Notes under the pieces: model-generated
What the model was told of the DNA's origin: nothing
What the model saw: the letters and a program-made list of their open reading frames with translations, nothing else
Databases searched by the model: none
Translations under genes and position numbers: made by a program
NCBI GenBank assembly: GCA_964634205.1
Contig: CAZWKE010000035.1
Location: forward strand, 1 to 40,467
Source of the DNA: JAFGGG01 sp964634205
GTDB lineage: Bacteria; Spirochaetota; Spirochaetia; SZUA-6; RPPD01
DNA: 40,467 nt
Direction: 5' to 3'
In this document: positions 14,919 to 23,316 of the stretch, one piece after another
Numbering within the stretch: the first letter of the stretch is position 1
How the letters are laid out: each line of letters starts with the position of its first letter

Positions 14919-16505
14919 TTATTCACTATGAGCATTCTTTCCGTACGGCTGCAATAACGGCAGTATCTTGTCCCTGCCGATGGTGAGGATAAAACCCGCC
15001 AGGCGCGGGCCCATCTCTTTGTCGATTAAAATCCGGTATAATACCTTGAAGAAATCCTTTGGTTCCAGTCCGTTGTCCTGGGCGAGTGTGTAGATGGCTT
15101 CGGACAGGCTTTTTTCGGAAAGGGAGGCAAACTCTCGTGCCAAAAGCGTATAAAGCCCGGCGACCGCTCCGGCCTGCGAGTCCGTCAAGGTGATGACCTG
15201 CCGCGGGTCCTTACGCAGGCGGAAGCGAAACTCCCCGGGTGCGTAACCCACAATCCAGTTCCAGGCGCAGCGGGCCCGGGTGCGCAGGCGCTCATCCGTT
15301 TCACCGGGAACGGCCGCGAGCGCCGCTTCGATATCCCCCTCATTAATCTGCAGCAGGTTGCAGAGGTGCCGCAGGGGTATCTGGGCGGGCAGCTTTGCCG
15401 GTACCTTGTCTACCTGGGAGAGCTCATAGATGCGTTTTTCTTTTTGCCGGCGTTTTTCTCCCACCTCTTCGGCCCCGAAGTAAATGCGTTCGCACTTGTC
15501 ATAGTCTTCGTAAATCTTTAACACGTCCAGGTCGAAGGAGACGGCAAACTCACTGTTCGGCCGCGTGCCGGCGAACAGGTAGCGCACAATCTCAGGTTGA
15601 TAGATTTCCAGCACGTCACCCAGGCTGATGACGTTTCCGCTGGATGAGGAAATTTTCCCGCCGCCGCCCTTTATGCGGATAAAATCATATTTAAAGGTAA
15701 CCGGCGCTTCATAGTCAAAAACCCGGGAGACAATTTGGCTCGCCGTATCAAAACTCCCTCCGGCCGAATGATGTTCCTTGCCGCCCGGCTCAAAGTCCAC
15801 CTTTTCATACTGCCAGCGCATGGGAAAATCCACGCGCCAGAAGAGTTTGGCCGTTCGGGCCTGCCGCAGGTCCAAAGTCTCGCTGTTTCCACAGGATGAG
15901 CATCTGTAGCTGAAGCCGTATTCACCGTCCCAATCGGAAATCTTCGTGGTGTCCTTCAGACAGGAGGTACAGAACACCGAAACCGGCCACCAGTCGGCGG
16001 GGAGCTCCTCGGTGCGGTGTTCATTCAGAATATTTTTAATGGTCTGGAGATTGATTAAAGCGTGACGCATGGATTCCGCATAGTCTCCCGCGGCGTAGCG
16101 TGCAGCCTGGTAAATGAACTCCGGCCTGATCCCGACTAGGGGCAGCAGTTTTTCCACCTCCTGTTCATTATGCCGGGCGTAACTCTCTTCTTCACCGAAA
16201 GGGTCGGGTACCACGGTGATGGGCCGGCGCAGGTGGGTCTGCAGCATTTCTTTCTGCGGCATATTGGCGGGCACCTTGCGGAACACATCAAAATCGTCCC
16301 AGGAAAAGATAAAGCGGACCTGTTTTCCCATATCGCGCAGGGCGCGGACGATCAGGTCTACGGAAATCATTTCACGGAAATTACCGATATGAACGGTGCC
16401 GGACGGTGTAATGCCGGCCGCGCATACATACAGGGGTTTTTCCCCCTTTTTATTGATTATTTGCAGGGCGAACGTGTCCGCCCAATGGAGTACCTGGTTT
16501 TTCAT
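14919..16505 (-). CDS. lysS: Lysyl-tRNA synthetase, class I
   Basis: Charges tRNA-Lys. This is the class I (archaeal-type, LysK) enzyme, not the usual bacterial class II enzyme; in bacteria it is found mainly in spirochaetes, some alpha-proteobacteria and a few others. 528 residues. It has the class I HIGH motif as HIGN (39-42) in GITPSGTVHIGNFRE and the KMSKS motif as KISSS (284-288), followed by SGNVISLGDVLEIYQPEIVRYLFAGTRP. A CxxC pair at 179/182 and another at 202/205 probably form a zinc-binding insertion. No ribosome site precedes the ATG; a promoter ends 9 nt upstream. No class II copy is in this window. Confidence 0.96.
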   Translation of the reverse strand: MKNQVLHWADTFALQIINKKGEKPLYVCAAGITPSGTVHIGNFREMISVDLIVRALRDMGKQVRFIFSWDDFDVFRKVPANMPQKEMLQTHLRRPITVVPDPFGEEESYARHNEQEVEKLLPLVGIRPEFIYQAARYAAGDYAESMRHALINLQTIKNILNEHRTEELPADWWPVSVFCTSCLKDTTKISDWDGEYGFSYRCSSCGNSETLDLRQARTAKLFWRVDFPMRWQYEKVDFEPGGKEHHSAGGSFDTASQIVSRVFDYEAPVTFKYDFIRIKGGGGKISSSSGNVISLGDVLEIYQPEIVRYLFAGTRPNSEFAVSFDLDVLKIYEDYDKCERIYFGAEEVGEKRRQKEKRIYELSQVDKVPAKLPAQIPLRHLCNLLQINEGDIEAALAAVPGETDERLRTRARCAWNWIVGYAPGEFRFRLRKDPRQVITLTDSQAGAVAGLYTLLAREFASLSEKSLSEAIYTLAQDNGLEPKDFFKVLYRILIDKEMGPRLAGFILTIGRDKILPLLQPYGKNAHSE

Positions 16506-16514
16506 AGATGGTAG

Positions 16515-16543
16515 AGTATAAAGAAGTTGCCTGTTTTATGCAA
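16515..16543 (-). promoter_or_regulatory. Candidate promoter for lysS (near-leaderless)
   Basis: Minus strand TTGCAT (16538-16543), 17-nt spacer, TATACT (16515-16520). The predicted start at 16508-16509 is 3-4 nt before the ATG at 16505. Confidence 0.4.
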
Positions 16544-16617
16544 TCGGCATTTCCTTGTTACGGCAAATTTACAATCACCGCCCTAAGTATATGCCTGTGA
16601 CAGTCGATAATTTGAAT

Positions 16618-17229
16618 ATGAAAAAGCGGATAATACTGTTACTTGCCCTTATATTGGGAATTACACAAATTTACGCTGACCAGTGGGGGCTGGCCTCCTG
16701 GTACGGCGGGGATTTCCATGGGAAAAAAACGGCCAATGGGGAGGTGTTCAATACCAATGACCTGACCGCGGCCCATAACACCCTGCCGTTTAATACGCTG
16801 GTCAAGGTGACCAACCTTTACAACCAGAAAAGCGTCATCGTCAGGATCAATGACCGCGGGCCCTTTCGCAAGGGCCGGATCATAGATCTTTCCAAGGCCG
16901 CGGCAAAAGCATTGAACATGCTTAATTCCGGGGTGATCCCGGTGCGGCTGGAGGTGGTAAAAAATACTGGGGAAAAGAATCCCGAACAGGATCATATCAC
17001 CGGCAGCACGCAGACCTGCCGTATCCAGGTAGGCGCGTTCAGGGAAGCCGGGAATGCGGAACGCACTAAAAAGCGGATAACGGCCAAAAAACTGAAGGTT
17101 TTTATTGAGACCACCAAAAACGGATTGTACCGGGTGTATGTAGACCAGGTATCAAAAAAATCCCTGGATGAGACCAAAAAGATCTTGCATGATCTGGGCT
17201 TTCATGATTTTATTGTAAAAGAACATTAG
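16618..17229 (+). CDS. rlpA: RlpA-like septal lytic transglycosylase with SPOR domain
   Basis: RlpA enzymes cleave peptidoglycan glycan strands lacking stem peptides, typically at the division septum. 203 residues: signal peptide (1-20, ending IYA), a double-psi beta-barrel domain with GLASWYGGDFHGKKTANGE and TVKVTN...VRINDRGPF-type motifs (visible INDRGPFRKGRIIDLSKAAA), and a C-terminal SPOR domain (CRIQVGAFREAGNAERTKK to the end) that binds denuded glycans. I chose the ATG at 16618 since the signal peptide begins there; an in-frame ATG at 16591 would add a poor N-terminus. A GATAAT -10-like box ends 7 nt before this ATG, but the -35 region is weak. Confidence 0.9.
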   Translation: MKKRIILLLALILGITQIYADQWGLASWYGGDFHGKKTANGEVFNTNDLTAAHNTLPFNTLVKVTNLYNQKSVIVRINDRGPFRKGRIIDLSKAAAKALNMLNSGVIPVRLEVVKNTGEKNPEQDHITGSTQTCRIQVGAFREAGNAERTKKRITAKKLKVFIETTKNGLYRVYVDQVSKKSLDETKKILHDLGFHDFIVKEH

Positions 17230-17248
17230 AACTGAAAGGAAAGCGGTT

Positions 17249-17422
17249 ATGAGCGAAAAGGAATGCAAGGGAGATCACCAGGGACATCTCTGTGTCTTGG
17301 CCAGCAAGGAACTGTTCGAGCGGATAAAAGAACTGACACACGAGCCGCAGTATATCTGTTTTAACTGCGGAAGGGTGGCGGACTGCAGGGATAATCTGTG
17401 TAATCCCATGCCGCTGAACTAA
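17249..17422 (+). CDS. Small Cys-rich (zinc-ribbon-like) protein, 57 aa
   Basis: Short reading frame between rlpA and proC: MSEKECKGDHQGHLCVLASK, then KELFERIKELTHEPQYICFN and CGRVADCRDNLCNPMPLN. It has six Cys; the C-terminal pattern CxxC-x5-C-x4-C with the earlier Cys6/Cys15 and His looks like a metal site. An AAAGGAAAG ribosome site lies 5 nt upstream of the ATG, the frame fills most of the 201-bp gap, and proC starts 8 nt after its stop, all typical of a real operon gene. Function unknown; not a family I can name with confidence. Confidence 0.72.
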   Translation: MSEKECKGDHQGHLCVLASKELFERIKELTHEPQYICFNCGRVADCRDNLCNPMPLN

Positions 17423-17430
17423 CGCATTAT

Positions 17431-18219
17431 ATGAAAATTATCGGTATCATCGGATACGGCAATATGGGCTCCGCCTTCTGTAAGGGACTGGCGGACCGTG
17501 GAAAGACCTATGAGCTGCTTGTCTCCGAGCAGACGGAAAGCAGGGCACGCCTGGCTGAAACGGAGGGCAGACTGCGGGTTGTCGGCACCGGGGACCTGGT
17601 AGGCAAGGCGGACATTATCGTCATCGCCGTTAAACCGCAGGAGCTTCCCGCCCTGATATCCGAAATAAAAGGCCCGGCCGCCGGTAAAAAAATAATCAGC
17701 GTGGTGGCCGGAAAAAAAACCGAGTATTTTATCCAAGCCCTGAGAACAAAACAGGTGGTCAGGTTTATGCCGAACCTGGCGGCCTCCGCCGGCTGCGCGG
17801 CCGTCGGAATTGCACCGGGGCCGGATACGGACACTGTTTTCCGTGATGAGTGCATTGATATCGCCCGGGCGATCGGCACTCCCTATCAACTCTCTGAAAA
17901 TCTTATGCCGGCGATCACCGGGTTGTCGGGGTCGGGTATTGCCTTTGTGTTTTCCTTTGTGCATGCCCTGGCCCTGGGCGGGGTACAGAGCGGACTGAAG
18001 TACGATGAGGCACTGAAGATCGCGATCAACACGCTTGAGGGAGCGGTTGCGGTTTTGGGTTCTTCCGGCAGAAATCCGATCGAATATTTAAGCAAGGTTA
18101 TCTCACCGGCCGGAACCACCATCAAGGGCGTTTGGGCCCTGGAAGAACACGGATTCACCAACGCGGTGATCAAGGCCGTATGCGCGGCAGCCGAAAGGGC
18201 CGGGGAGCTTGAAGCCTAG
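17431..18219 (+). CDS. proC: Pyrroline-5-carboxylate reductase
   Basis: Last step of proline synthesis: reduces pyrroline-5-carboxylate with NAD(P)H. 262 residues. N-terminal Rossmann motif IGIIGYGNMGSAF (4-16), VIAVKPQEL, and VRFMPNLAASAGCA; the C-terminal helical domain has ITGLSGSGIAFVF and the signature SPAGTTIKGVWALEEHGF. The ATG is 8 nt after the preceding stop and lacks a clear ribosome site, so translation is probably coupled. The next gene begins inside its last 11 nt. Confidence 0.95.
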   Translation: MKIIGIIGYGNMGSAFCKGLADRGKTYELLVSEQTESRARLAETEGRLRVVGTGDLVGKADIIVIAVKPQELPALISEIKGPAAGKKIISVVAGKKTEYFIQALRTKQVVRFMPNLAASAGCAAVGIAPGPDTDTVFRDECIDIARAIGTPYQLSENLMPAITGLSGSGIAFVFSFVHALALGGVQSGLKYDEALKIAINTLEGAVAVLGSSGRNPIEYLSKVISPAGTTIKGVWALEEHGFTNAVIKAVCAAAERAGELEA

Positions 18220-21085
18220 ATTTCTTGTTGCAGTCTTTTTTTTTCTGCTGGCGGCCGCATCCGCAATGTCCGCCGATGACAGCTTAACCTGGAAACAAAC
18301 CGTTACCGAACATTTTGTTTTTATCTATCAGCAAAAAAACCTGCAGGCGGTGAAGGAACTTGTCGGATTCTGTGAGGATGTCTATAAAGAGGTCACCGGT
18401 TTTTTTGGGTCATACCCGCGGCAGATAATCTGTGTGCTTTTCGGCAATACGGATATTGCCAATGGATATTATACCTTTCCCCCGCACCATATCGGCCTCT
18501 ATGTTTCTTCTCCCATCTCACCCTGGCTGGGGGCGGGGTATGAGAACTGGCTGCGTATATTACTGGTTCATGAGTTGACCCACTATGTTCACCTGCGATA
18601 CGAAGCGGGTTTGTTTAAGAACCTGTCCTATATTTTCGGAGAAGGGGTCATAGGCGGCGACGCCCTTTTTCTGCCCGGCTGGATGATAGAGGGAATTACC
18701 ACCAATACGGAAACCATTTTTTCAAAGGGGGGGCGGGGACGAAACCCGTTTTTTGAGATATATTACAAGGCCCCGCTGCTTGAGGACCATTTTTTTACCC
18801 TTGATCAGGCGGAATATTCTTCGGCTTTTCCCCCGCCCGGCAGGATCTATGTCGCCGGTTATATTTTTATTCACTTTTTGAGGGAGAAATACGGAGAGGA
18901 CGTATTCCGCAAGATAAATGAAAAGTTTGCGGCACAACCGCTGTTCGGACCGTGGCAGGCCATAAAGGAGGTAACCGGTCATGATGCGGTGGAACTCTAC
19001 GCACAGATGAAACAGGAGCTGGAACAGCGTTATGCTCACGACAGACAGCTGCCCGGCGGTGAAATGGTAACCCCTGAGAAGTTCGGGGACTACACCCTGC
19101 CGATCATTACCCGAAAGGGATGGATCCTGTACCGCAGAGATCTTGACAGCAGTCCGGCGCTGGTCCGGTTCGATCCCGACACCAAACGGGAAGAGGTGCT
19201 TGTCCGGGCCCGGCTGGCGGATGATTATTCATTCAGCGCGGACGCCGGGGGAGACAAGATCGTCTATGCGGGCGTCGAGGTTACACAGCGCTTCCGACAG
19301 ATAGATTCCGCAGTGGTTTATGATCTTTACCTGTACAACGCCCCGACCGGGCGGGTGGTGCGTCTTACCACAAACGCCCATCTCTACCATCCGGCACTCT
19401 CGGCGGACGGCAGAAAACTTGTGGCCGCGCAGCGGGTCGGATCCTGCTCCCGTCTGGTTGAGGTGGACCCCGCCACCGGCAGCTGCCGCCTGCTTTTTGC
19501 CGAACCGGGCAGCAGTGTCTTTAATCCGGTTTTCTCCCCGGACGGAAAGCATATCGCCTTTGTCCTGCAGCGGCAGGGCCTGCGCGACATCTACCTGCTG
19601 GACTACCCGCTCCCGACCCGCGCCATGGAGGGAGAGGAGAAATCATTATTACGGAGCTATAACAACGATAAAAAACGGGTGGTGTTGGGCCCTGATAATG
19701 CCGGGGAATATTATCCCCGATTCGGCGACAACGACACCCTGCTTTTTTCCTCGGACAGGGGGGGCAGCCTGGCCCTGTATGCCTACCGTCTGTCCGCACG
19801 CAGTCTGACATTGGTCTGCCGTGACCGGGTGGCGGCGTTCGCCGGACAAATGGTGGACGGGGATTTACTCTACGCATCCTATTCATGGCGCGGCTTTTGT
19901 ATAAAGCGGATGCCCGGACGGGACCTGCTGAATCAACCCGTGGCATTACCCGCGGCGCAGGCTGTTCCGCCGAAGCGGGAATGGGGTGAAGTGAAAAGTA
20001 CGGCTTATTGTGATCTGCCGCTGTTCCAGTTCTGGCTTCCGTATCCGAATGTGACGCTGCTTTCCCCGCAGCGGTTTTTGCTGGGCGGGGGGATATACGT
20101 CCTTGGTGCGTCGCCGCTGCAGACAACCTCATACAGTGCCGCACTTTCCTTTTATCCGGCGGTGATGCAGCCGATCGGTACCCTGTCCTTAAGTACGGCG
20201 CTGGGAATTACGGATATCAGTTATTACCTGGACCTTGACTATTCATCCGATACCTCCGGTTACTACCGCCAGACCATGACTCATACCCTGCTGCTCTCCG
20301 TCCCTTTGCTGGGTTCGGTATCCGACGATGTAAGCAGCCGCATTGTTTTCTCCGGCGGCCTGGGTTACAGTTACCGCCTCTATTCCGTCCGGTCTTTCGG
20401 CTTTTTCAACGGTTTTAGCGATGCCGGCTTGACCGACGAAAATGAGCTTGATTTTCTCTCGGTAGTATCATTTTCATTTTCCCAAAGCGGGGGCATTCTT
20501 GATTTCTACGCACCGCTTTCCGTGACGGGCAGTATACTGGTTCAGGTGCCATTGCCGGTATTTCCCGAGAGCGTGACCGGTTTTCATACCGTGGGCAGGC
20601 TGGAGTTGAATCTGCCGTTTTTTATCCCCCACCTGGTACTGAAGCTGGGGACCAAAGCCAGCTATACTACTGAGGAGCTGCTTGGATACCCGGTTATCAG
20701 GCCCCGCGGTCTGTTCGACACCGAGCCGCAAAGCACAACCGGCAGGGCCCTGTTCTCCGCAGATCTGTTGTTTCCCCTGGCTCTGCCGGACCAGCCCCTT
20801 GGGGGAGGCTTCCACCTGGACGGGATCGGGGCGGGTCTGCATGTCGAGATGTTGGCGGACTTCAATATAGATACCCGGTATTTCAATCCGGAAAGATACC
20901 TGTATCTGGGGGGTGAACTGACGCTGACGATCGGTTTGGGCATGGTGAGCATGCCCGTGGGCGTGGGAGTAAGCTTCCGGCTTGATACCTCCGATATTGC
21001 GTCCTTTGATCCCGGGCAGGATATTCGGCCTTATATTTTCCTGGGATTCGACAGCTTTCTTTCCGCCGTGACGGTAAAAAAATAA
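18209..21085 (+). CDS. Exported metallopeptidase-like / TolB-type propeller / beta-barrel protein
   Basis: 958 residues with a signal peptide (about 1-22). Three parts: (1) residues 30-290, a gluzincin-type zinc peptidase region with HELTH (121-125) and a downstream WMIEG (158-162) whose Glu161 would be the third ligand; (2) about 300-600, repeats of the TolB/PD40 type such as FNPVFSPDGKHIAFV and TLLFSSDRGGSLALYAY, expected to form a beta-propeller; (3) about 620-958, alternating aromatic/hydrophobic strands rich in Ser, Tyr and Gly, ending in IFLGFDSFLSAVTVKK, like an outer-membrane barrel. The TTG at 18209 overlaps the proC stop by 11 nt and has GGGGAG upstream; no ATG gives a full signal peptide. 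It probably acts at the outer membrane; substrate unknown. Confidence 0.75.
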   Translation: MKPRFLVAVFFFLLAAASAMSADDSLTWKQTVTEHFVFIYQQKNLQAVKELVGFCEDVYKEVTGFFGSYPRQIICVLFGNTDIANGYYTFPPHHIGLYVSSPISPWLGAGYENWLRILLVHELTHYVHLRYEAGLFKNLSYIFGEGVIGGDALFLPGWMIEGITTNTETIFSKGGRGRNPFFEIYYKAPLLEDHFFTLDQAEYSSAFPPPGRIYVAGYIFIHFLREKYGEDVFRKINEKFAAQPLFGPWQAIKEVTGHDAVELYAQMKQELEQRYAHDRQLPGGEMVTPEKFGDYTLPIITRKGWILYRRDLDSSPALVRFDPDTKREEVLVRARLADDYSFSADAGGDKIVYAGVEVTQRFRQIDSAVVYDLYLYNAPTGRVVRLTTNAHLYHPALSADGRKLVAAQRVGSCSRLVEVDPATGSCRLLFAEPGSSVFNPVFSPDGKHIAFVLQRQGLRDIYLLDYPLPTRAMEGEEKSLLRSYNNDKKRVVLGPDNAGEYYPRFGDNDTLLFSSDRGGSLALYAYRLSARSLTLVCRDRVAAFAGQMVDGDLLYASYSWRGFCIKRMPGRDLLNQPVALPAAQAVPPKREWGEVKSTAYCDLPLFQFWLPYPNVTLLSPQRFLLGGGIYVLGASPLQTTSYSAALSFYPAVMQPIGTLSLSTALGITDISYYLDLDYSSDTSGYYRQTMTHTLLLSVPLLGSVSDDVSSRIVFSGGLGYSYRLYSVRSFGFFNGFSDAGLTDENELDFLSVVSFSFSQSGGILDFYAPLSVTGSILVQVPLPVFPESVTGFHTVGRLELNLPFFIPHLVLKLGTKASYTTEELLGYPVIRPRGLFDTEPQSTTGRALFSADLLFPLALPDQPLGGGFHLDGIGAGLHVEMLADFNIDTRYFNPERYLYLGGELTLTIGLGMVSMPVGVGVSFRLDTSDIASFDPGQDIRPYIFLGFDSFLSAVTVKK

Positions 21086-21117
21086 CAACAGAGATACTTA
21101 CAGAAGGGAGTAGGGCC

Positions 21118-22428
21118 ATAAAAATAGTTATAACCCGGTTTGGCGTTATTATTCTTCTCTTGAGCCTAATCGGACTTGATGCGTGGGGCCCGGACACAGG
21201 CACGGAAACGGGTGCCGCTTCCGTGTACTGCGATAACACAGCAGCCGGCACTGTGGACCGTGCACAGGGGATGTTTTCCTTTTTGCATACGTCAGGCACA
21301 CGGATTGTAGATGAAAGCGGACGGCAGGTCCTGCTGCGGGGTGTGAACCTGGGTAACTGGTTTTTGCTGGAAATGTGGATGCTCGGACCGGGACACAGCG
21401 ATATCGCCGACCAGTACGGTCTGGAAGCGGTCTTACAACGGCGTTTCGGCGGCAAAGAGAAAGATCGCCTGATGAATCTCTATCGTGAAAACTATATTAC
21501 CGAACGGGATTTTCGGATAATTAAGAGTTTTGATATGAATGTAATCAGACTGCCGTTTTGGTATACCCTTTTGGAAGATGAACGGCACCCGGGAAAAATC
21601 AAGGCGGACGGTTGGCGCTGGCTGGACAAAGCGGTTGCGTTGGCCGAAAAGTACGGTCTGTATGTTATCCTCGATATGCACGGCGCACCCGGTTCTCAGA
21701 ATAAATGGGACCATTCCGGGCGGGCTGATTTCAACCGTTTGTGGTCGTCCGCGGCATACCGGGCACGCACCGTCCGTTTGTGGAAAGCGGTTGCCCGGCA
21801 CTACCGCAGCCGAAAAAACATCTGCGCCTATGATCTTTTGAACGAACCCTGGGGCGGTACCGAGGATGAACTGAAGAAATTAAATCTCCGCTGTTATCGT
21901 GCCATTCGTGCGGTCGATGCCGGGCATATCATTGTCTTTTCCGGGTATTATAACCGGCTTGAATTCTATGAGACCCGTGAACTGCGGGAGCTTGACAATG
22001 TTATGCTTACCTGTCATTTCTATCCGGGATTCTTCGGGAATGGAAAACCCACGGTTGCCACACATCAAGCGTTTATAAACGAGACCGTTCCGCGCTACCG
22101 GGCGCTTGTTCAGCGGCTCGGTGTACCGCTGCTTGTGGGCGAGTTCAATGTTGTGCTGAAAGCGGCCGGCGGCGGCAAGATGATGAGGCGCTATTTTGAT
22201 ACCTACAACCGGTTGGGTTGGGCAGCGACCATGTGGTCTTATAAAGTATTTACCGCCGCCGGGGGAATCGGCGCGGGCATCTGGGGAATGGTAACCAATG
22301 CCCTGCCGCTTAAGGCGCCTGATTTTAGACATTCGCAAAAAAAGGATATCGAAAGGTGGCTGAGAAATCTCTCCATAATGAAGTATAGTGTGGATAAAGA
22401 TTTAAAGCATTGGCTGACCGCACCGTAA
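21118..22428 (+). CDS. Secreted GH5 family glycosidase (beta-glucanase type), possible AUA start
   Basis: Retaining glycoside hydrolase resembling GH5 exo/endo-beta-1,3- or 1,6-glucanases and cellulases. Motifs: VLLRGVNLGNWFLLEMWM, MNVIRLPFWY, VILDMHGAPGSQN, YDLLNEPWG with acid/base Glu and LLVGEFNV with nucleophile Glu (residues 243 and 342 counting from 21118). The only standard start is a TTG at 21160, which would cut the signal peptide. Reading upstream, an AUA at 21118 sits 7 nt after AGAAGGGAG and gives a perfect export signal (KIVITRFGVIILLLSLIGL). I therefore place the start there (436 aa). It follows the barrel protein by 32 nt, so co-transcription is likely. Exact glycan specificity is unknown. 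Confidence 0.85.
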   Translation: MKIVITRFGVIILLLSLIGLDAWGPDTGTETGAASVYCDNTAAGTVDRAQGMFSFLHTSGTRIVDESGRQVLLRGVNLGNWFLLEMWMLGPGHSDIADQYGLEAVLQRRFGGKEKDRLMNLYRENYITERDFRIIKSFDMNVIRLPFWYTLLEDERHPGKIKADGWRWLDKAVALAEKYGLYVILDMHGAPGSQNKWDHSGRADFNRLWSSAAYRARTVRLWKAVARHYRSRKNICAYDLLNEPWGGTEDELKKLNLRCYRAIRAVDAGHIIVFSGYYNRLEFYETRELRELDNVMLTCHFYPGFFGNGKPTVATHQAFINETVPRYRALVQRLGVPLLVGEFNVVLKAAGGGKMMRRYFDTYNRLGWAATMWSYKVFTAAGGIGAGIWGMVTNALPLKAPDFRHSQKKDIERWLRNLSIMKYSVDKDLKHWLTAP

Positions 22429-22475
22429 GGCAATGGTCCCCGGCAAAACGACCGGCAGGTGCGGTATATTTCAGG

Positions 22476-22494
22476 CCTGTTTCCATGAAACAGG
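22476..22494 (+). terminator. Probable terminator after the GH5 gene
   Basis: CCTGTTTC (22476-22483) and GAAACAGG (22487-22494) form a perfect 8-bp hairpin with a CAT loop, followed by a T-rich stretch (TTTCACCCTTGTTTTTATTTT spread over 22495-22515). The U-tract is interrupted, so strength is uncertain. Confidence 0.45.
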
Positions 22495-22560
22495 TTTCAC
22501 CCTTGTTTTTATTTTACGTGGATGATAGAAAGAAATAATCCAAAAGAATGGAGAAATGAA

Positions 22561-23250
22561 ATGACTGCTATTAAAGGAAAATGGGCACTGATCACCGGCG
22601 CCAGTCGCGGTGTGGGCAGGCAGATTGCCCTGGGACTGGCCGCCAAGGGCTGCAACCTGGTGCTGCACAGCCGGACGGTTTCTCATACGGCGGAACTATC
22701 CGCTGAACTGAAAAAAAGCGGTATTACGGTACGCGAACTGGAGGCGGATCTGGCGGACACGGATGCTGCGCGACGTCTGGCCGAAAAAGCGGAAGAGACA
22801 AGCGGCGGGATTGATATCCTGTATAACAATGCCGCCATCATGAGTCCGTGGCACGACCCGTTTACGGCCCCCCCCGAAGACTATCACAAAAGCTTTACGG
22901 TTAACGTAATCTCACTGATTGTCATCTGCGACGTTATCGTTCCGCGCATGCAAAAACGCGGCTTCGGCAGGGTAATCAACGTAACCTCCGGTATACAGGA
23001 CCAGCCCGAGCTGACGCCTTACGCGATCTCCAAGGCCGCGGTGGATAAATATGTGAAGGACCTGGCGGGACATCTGTCCGGAACGGGAGTGGTGATGAGT
23101 TTACTGGACCCCGGCTGGCTGCGGACCGATCTGGGAGGGCAAAATGCCCCCAACGCCGTGGAATCGGTACTGCCCGGAGCACTGGTACCCGCCCTGCTGG
23201 AGAACGACGCCGCGTCGGGTATTCTTTACCGGGCACAGGAGTATCGGTAA
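22561..23250 (+). CDS. Short-chain dehydrogenase/reductase
   Basis: NAD(P)-dependent oxidoreductase of the classical SDR family; substrate not predictable. 229 residues. TGASRGVG (12-19) is the nucleotide-binding loop, the Arg after the Ser suggests NADP(H), LYNNAAIM (87-94) stabilises the sheet, and the catalytic set is Ser143 in NVTSG, Tyr154 and Lys158 in YAISK. The frame is open to an ATG at 22522, but the ATG at 22561 has GGAGA 7 nt upstream and begins the conserved MTAIKGKWALITGAS. A weak promoter TTGTTT-N17-TAGAAA (22503-22531) covers the earlier ATG. Single gene, convergent with the next. Confidence 0.9.
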   Translation: MTAIKGKWALITGASRGVGRQIALGLAAKGCNLVLHSRTVSHTAELSAELKKSGITVRELEADLADTDAARRLAEKAEETSGGIDILYNNAAIMSPWHDPFTAPPEDYHKSFTVNVISLIVICDVIVPRMQKRGFGRVINVTSGIQDQPELTPYAISKAAVDKYVKDLAGHLSGTGVVMSLLDPGWLRTDLGGQNAPNAVESVLPGALVPALLENDAASGILYRAQEYR

Positions 23251-23316
23251 ACGCAGTAACAGACGACGGGCGGCGGTTCCGGTATTAAACTGCGATTTAG
23301 GTCGTTTTTAGCGAAA

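Noticed and set aside
16583..16611. Leaderless promoter for rlpA (GATAAT at 16606-16611)
   Set aside because: The -10 position would give a zero-length leader, but the -35 region CTAAGT is poor and there is no extended -10, so I did not count it with the leaderless set.
19521..20144. 207-codon minus-strand frame inside the peptidase-propeller gene
   Set aside because: Pro/Arg-rich translation typical of antisense to GC-rich coding DNA; no start signals.
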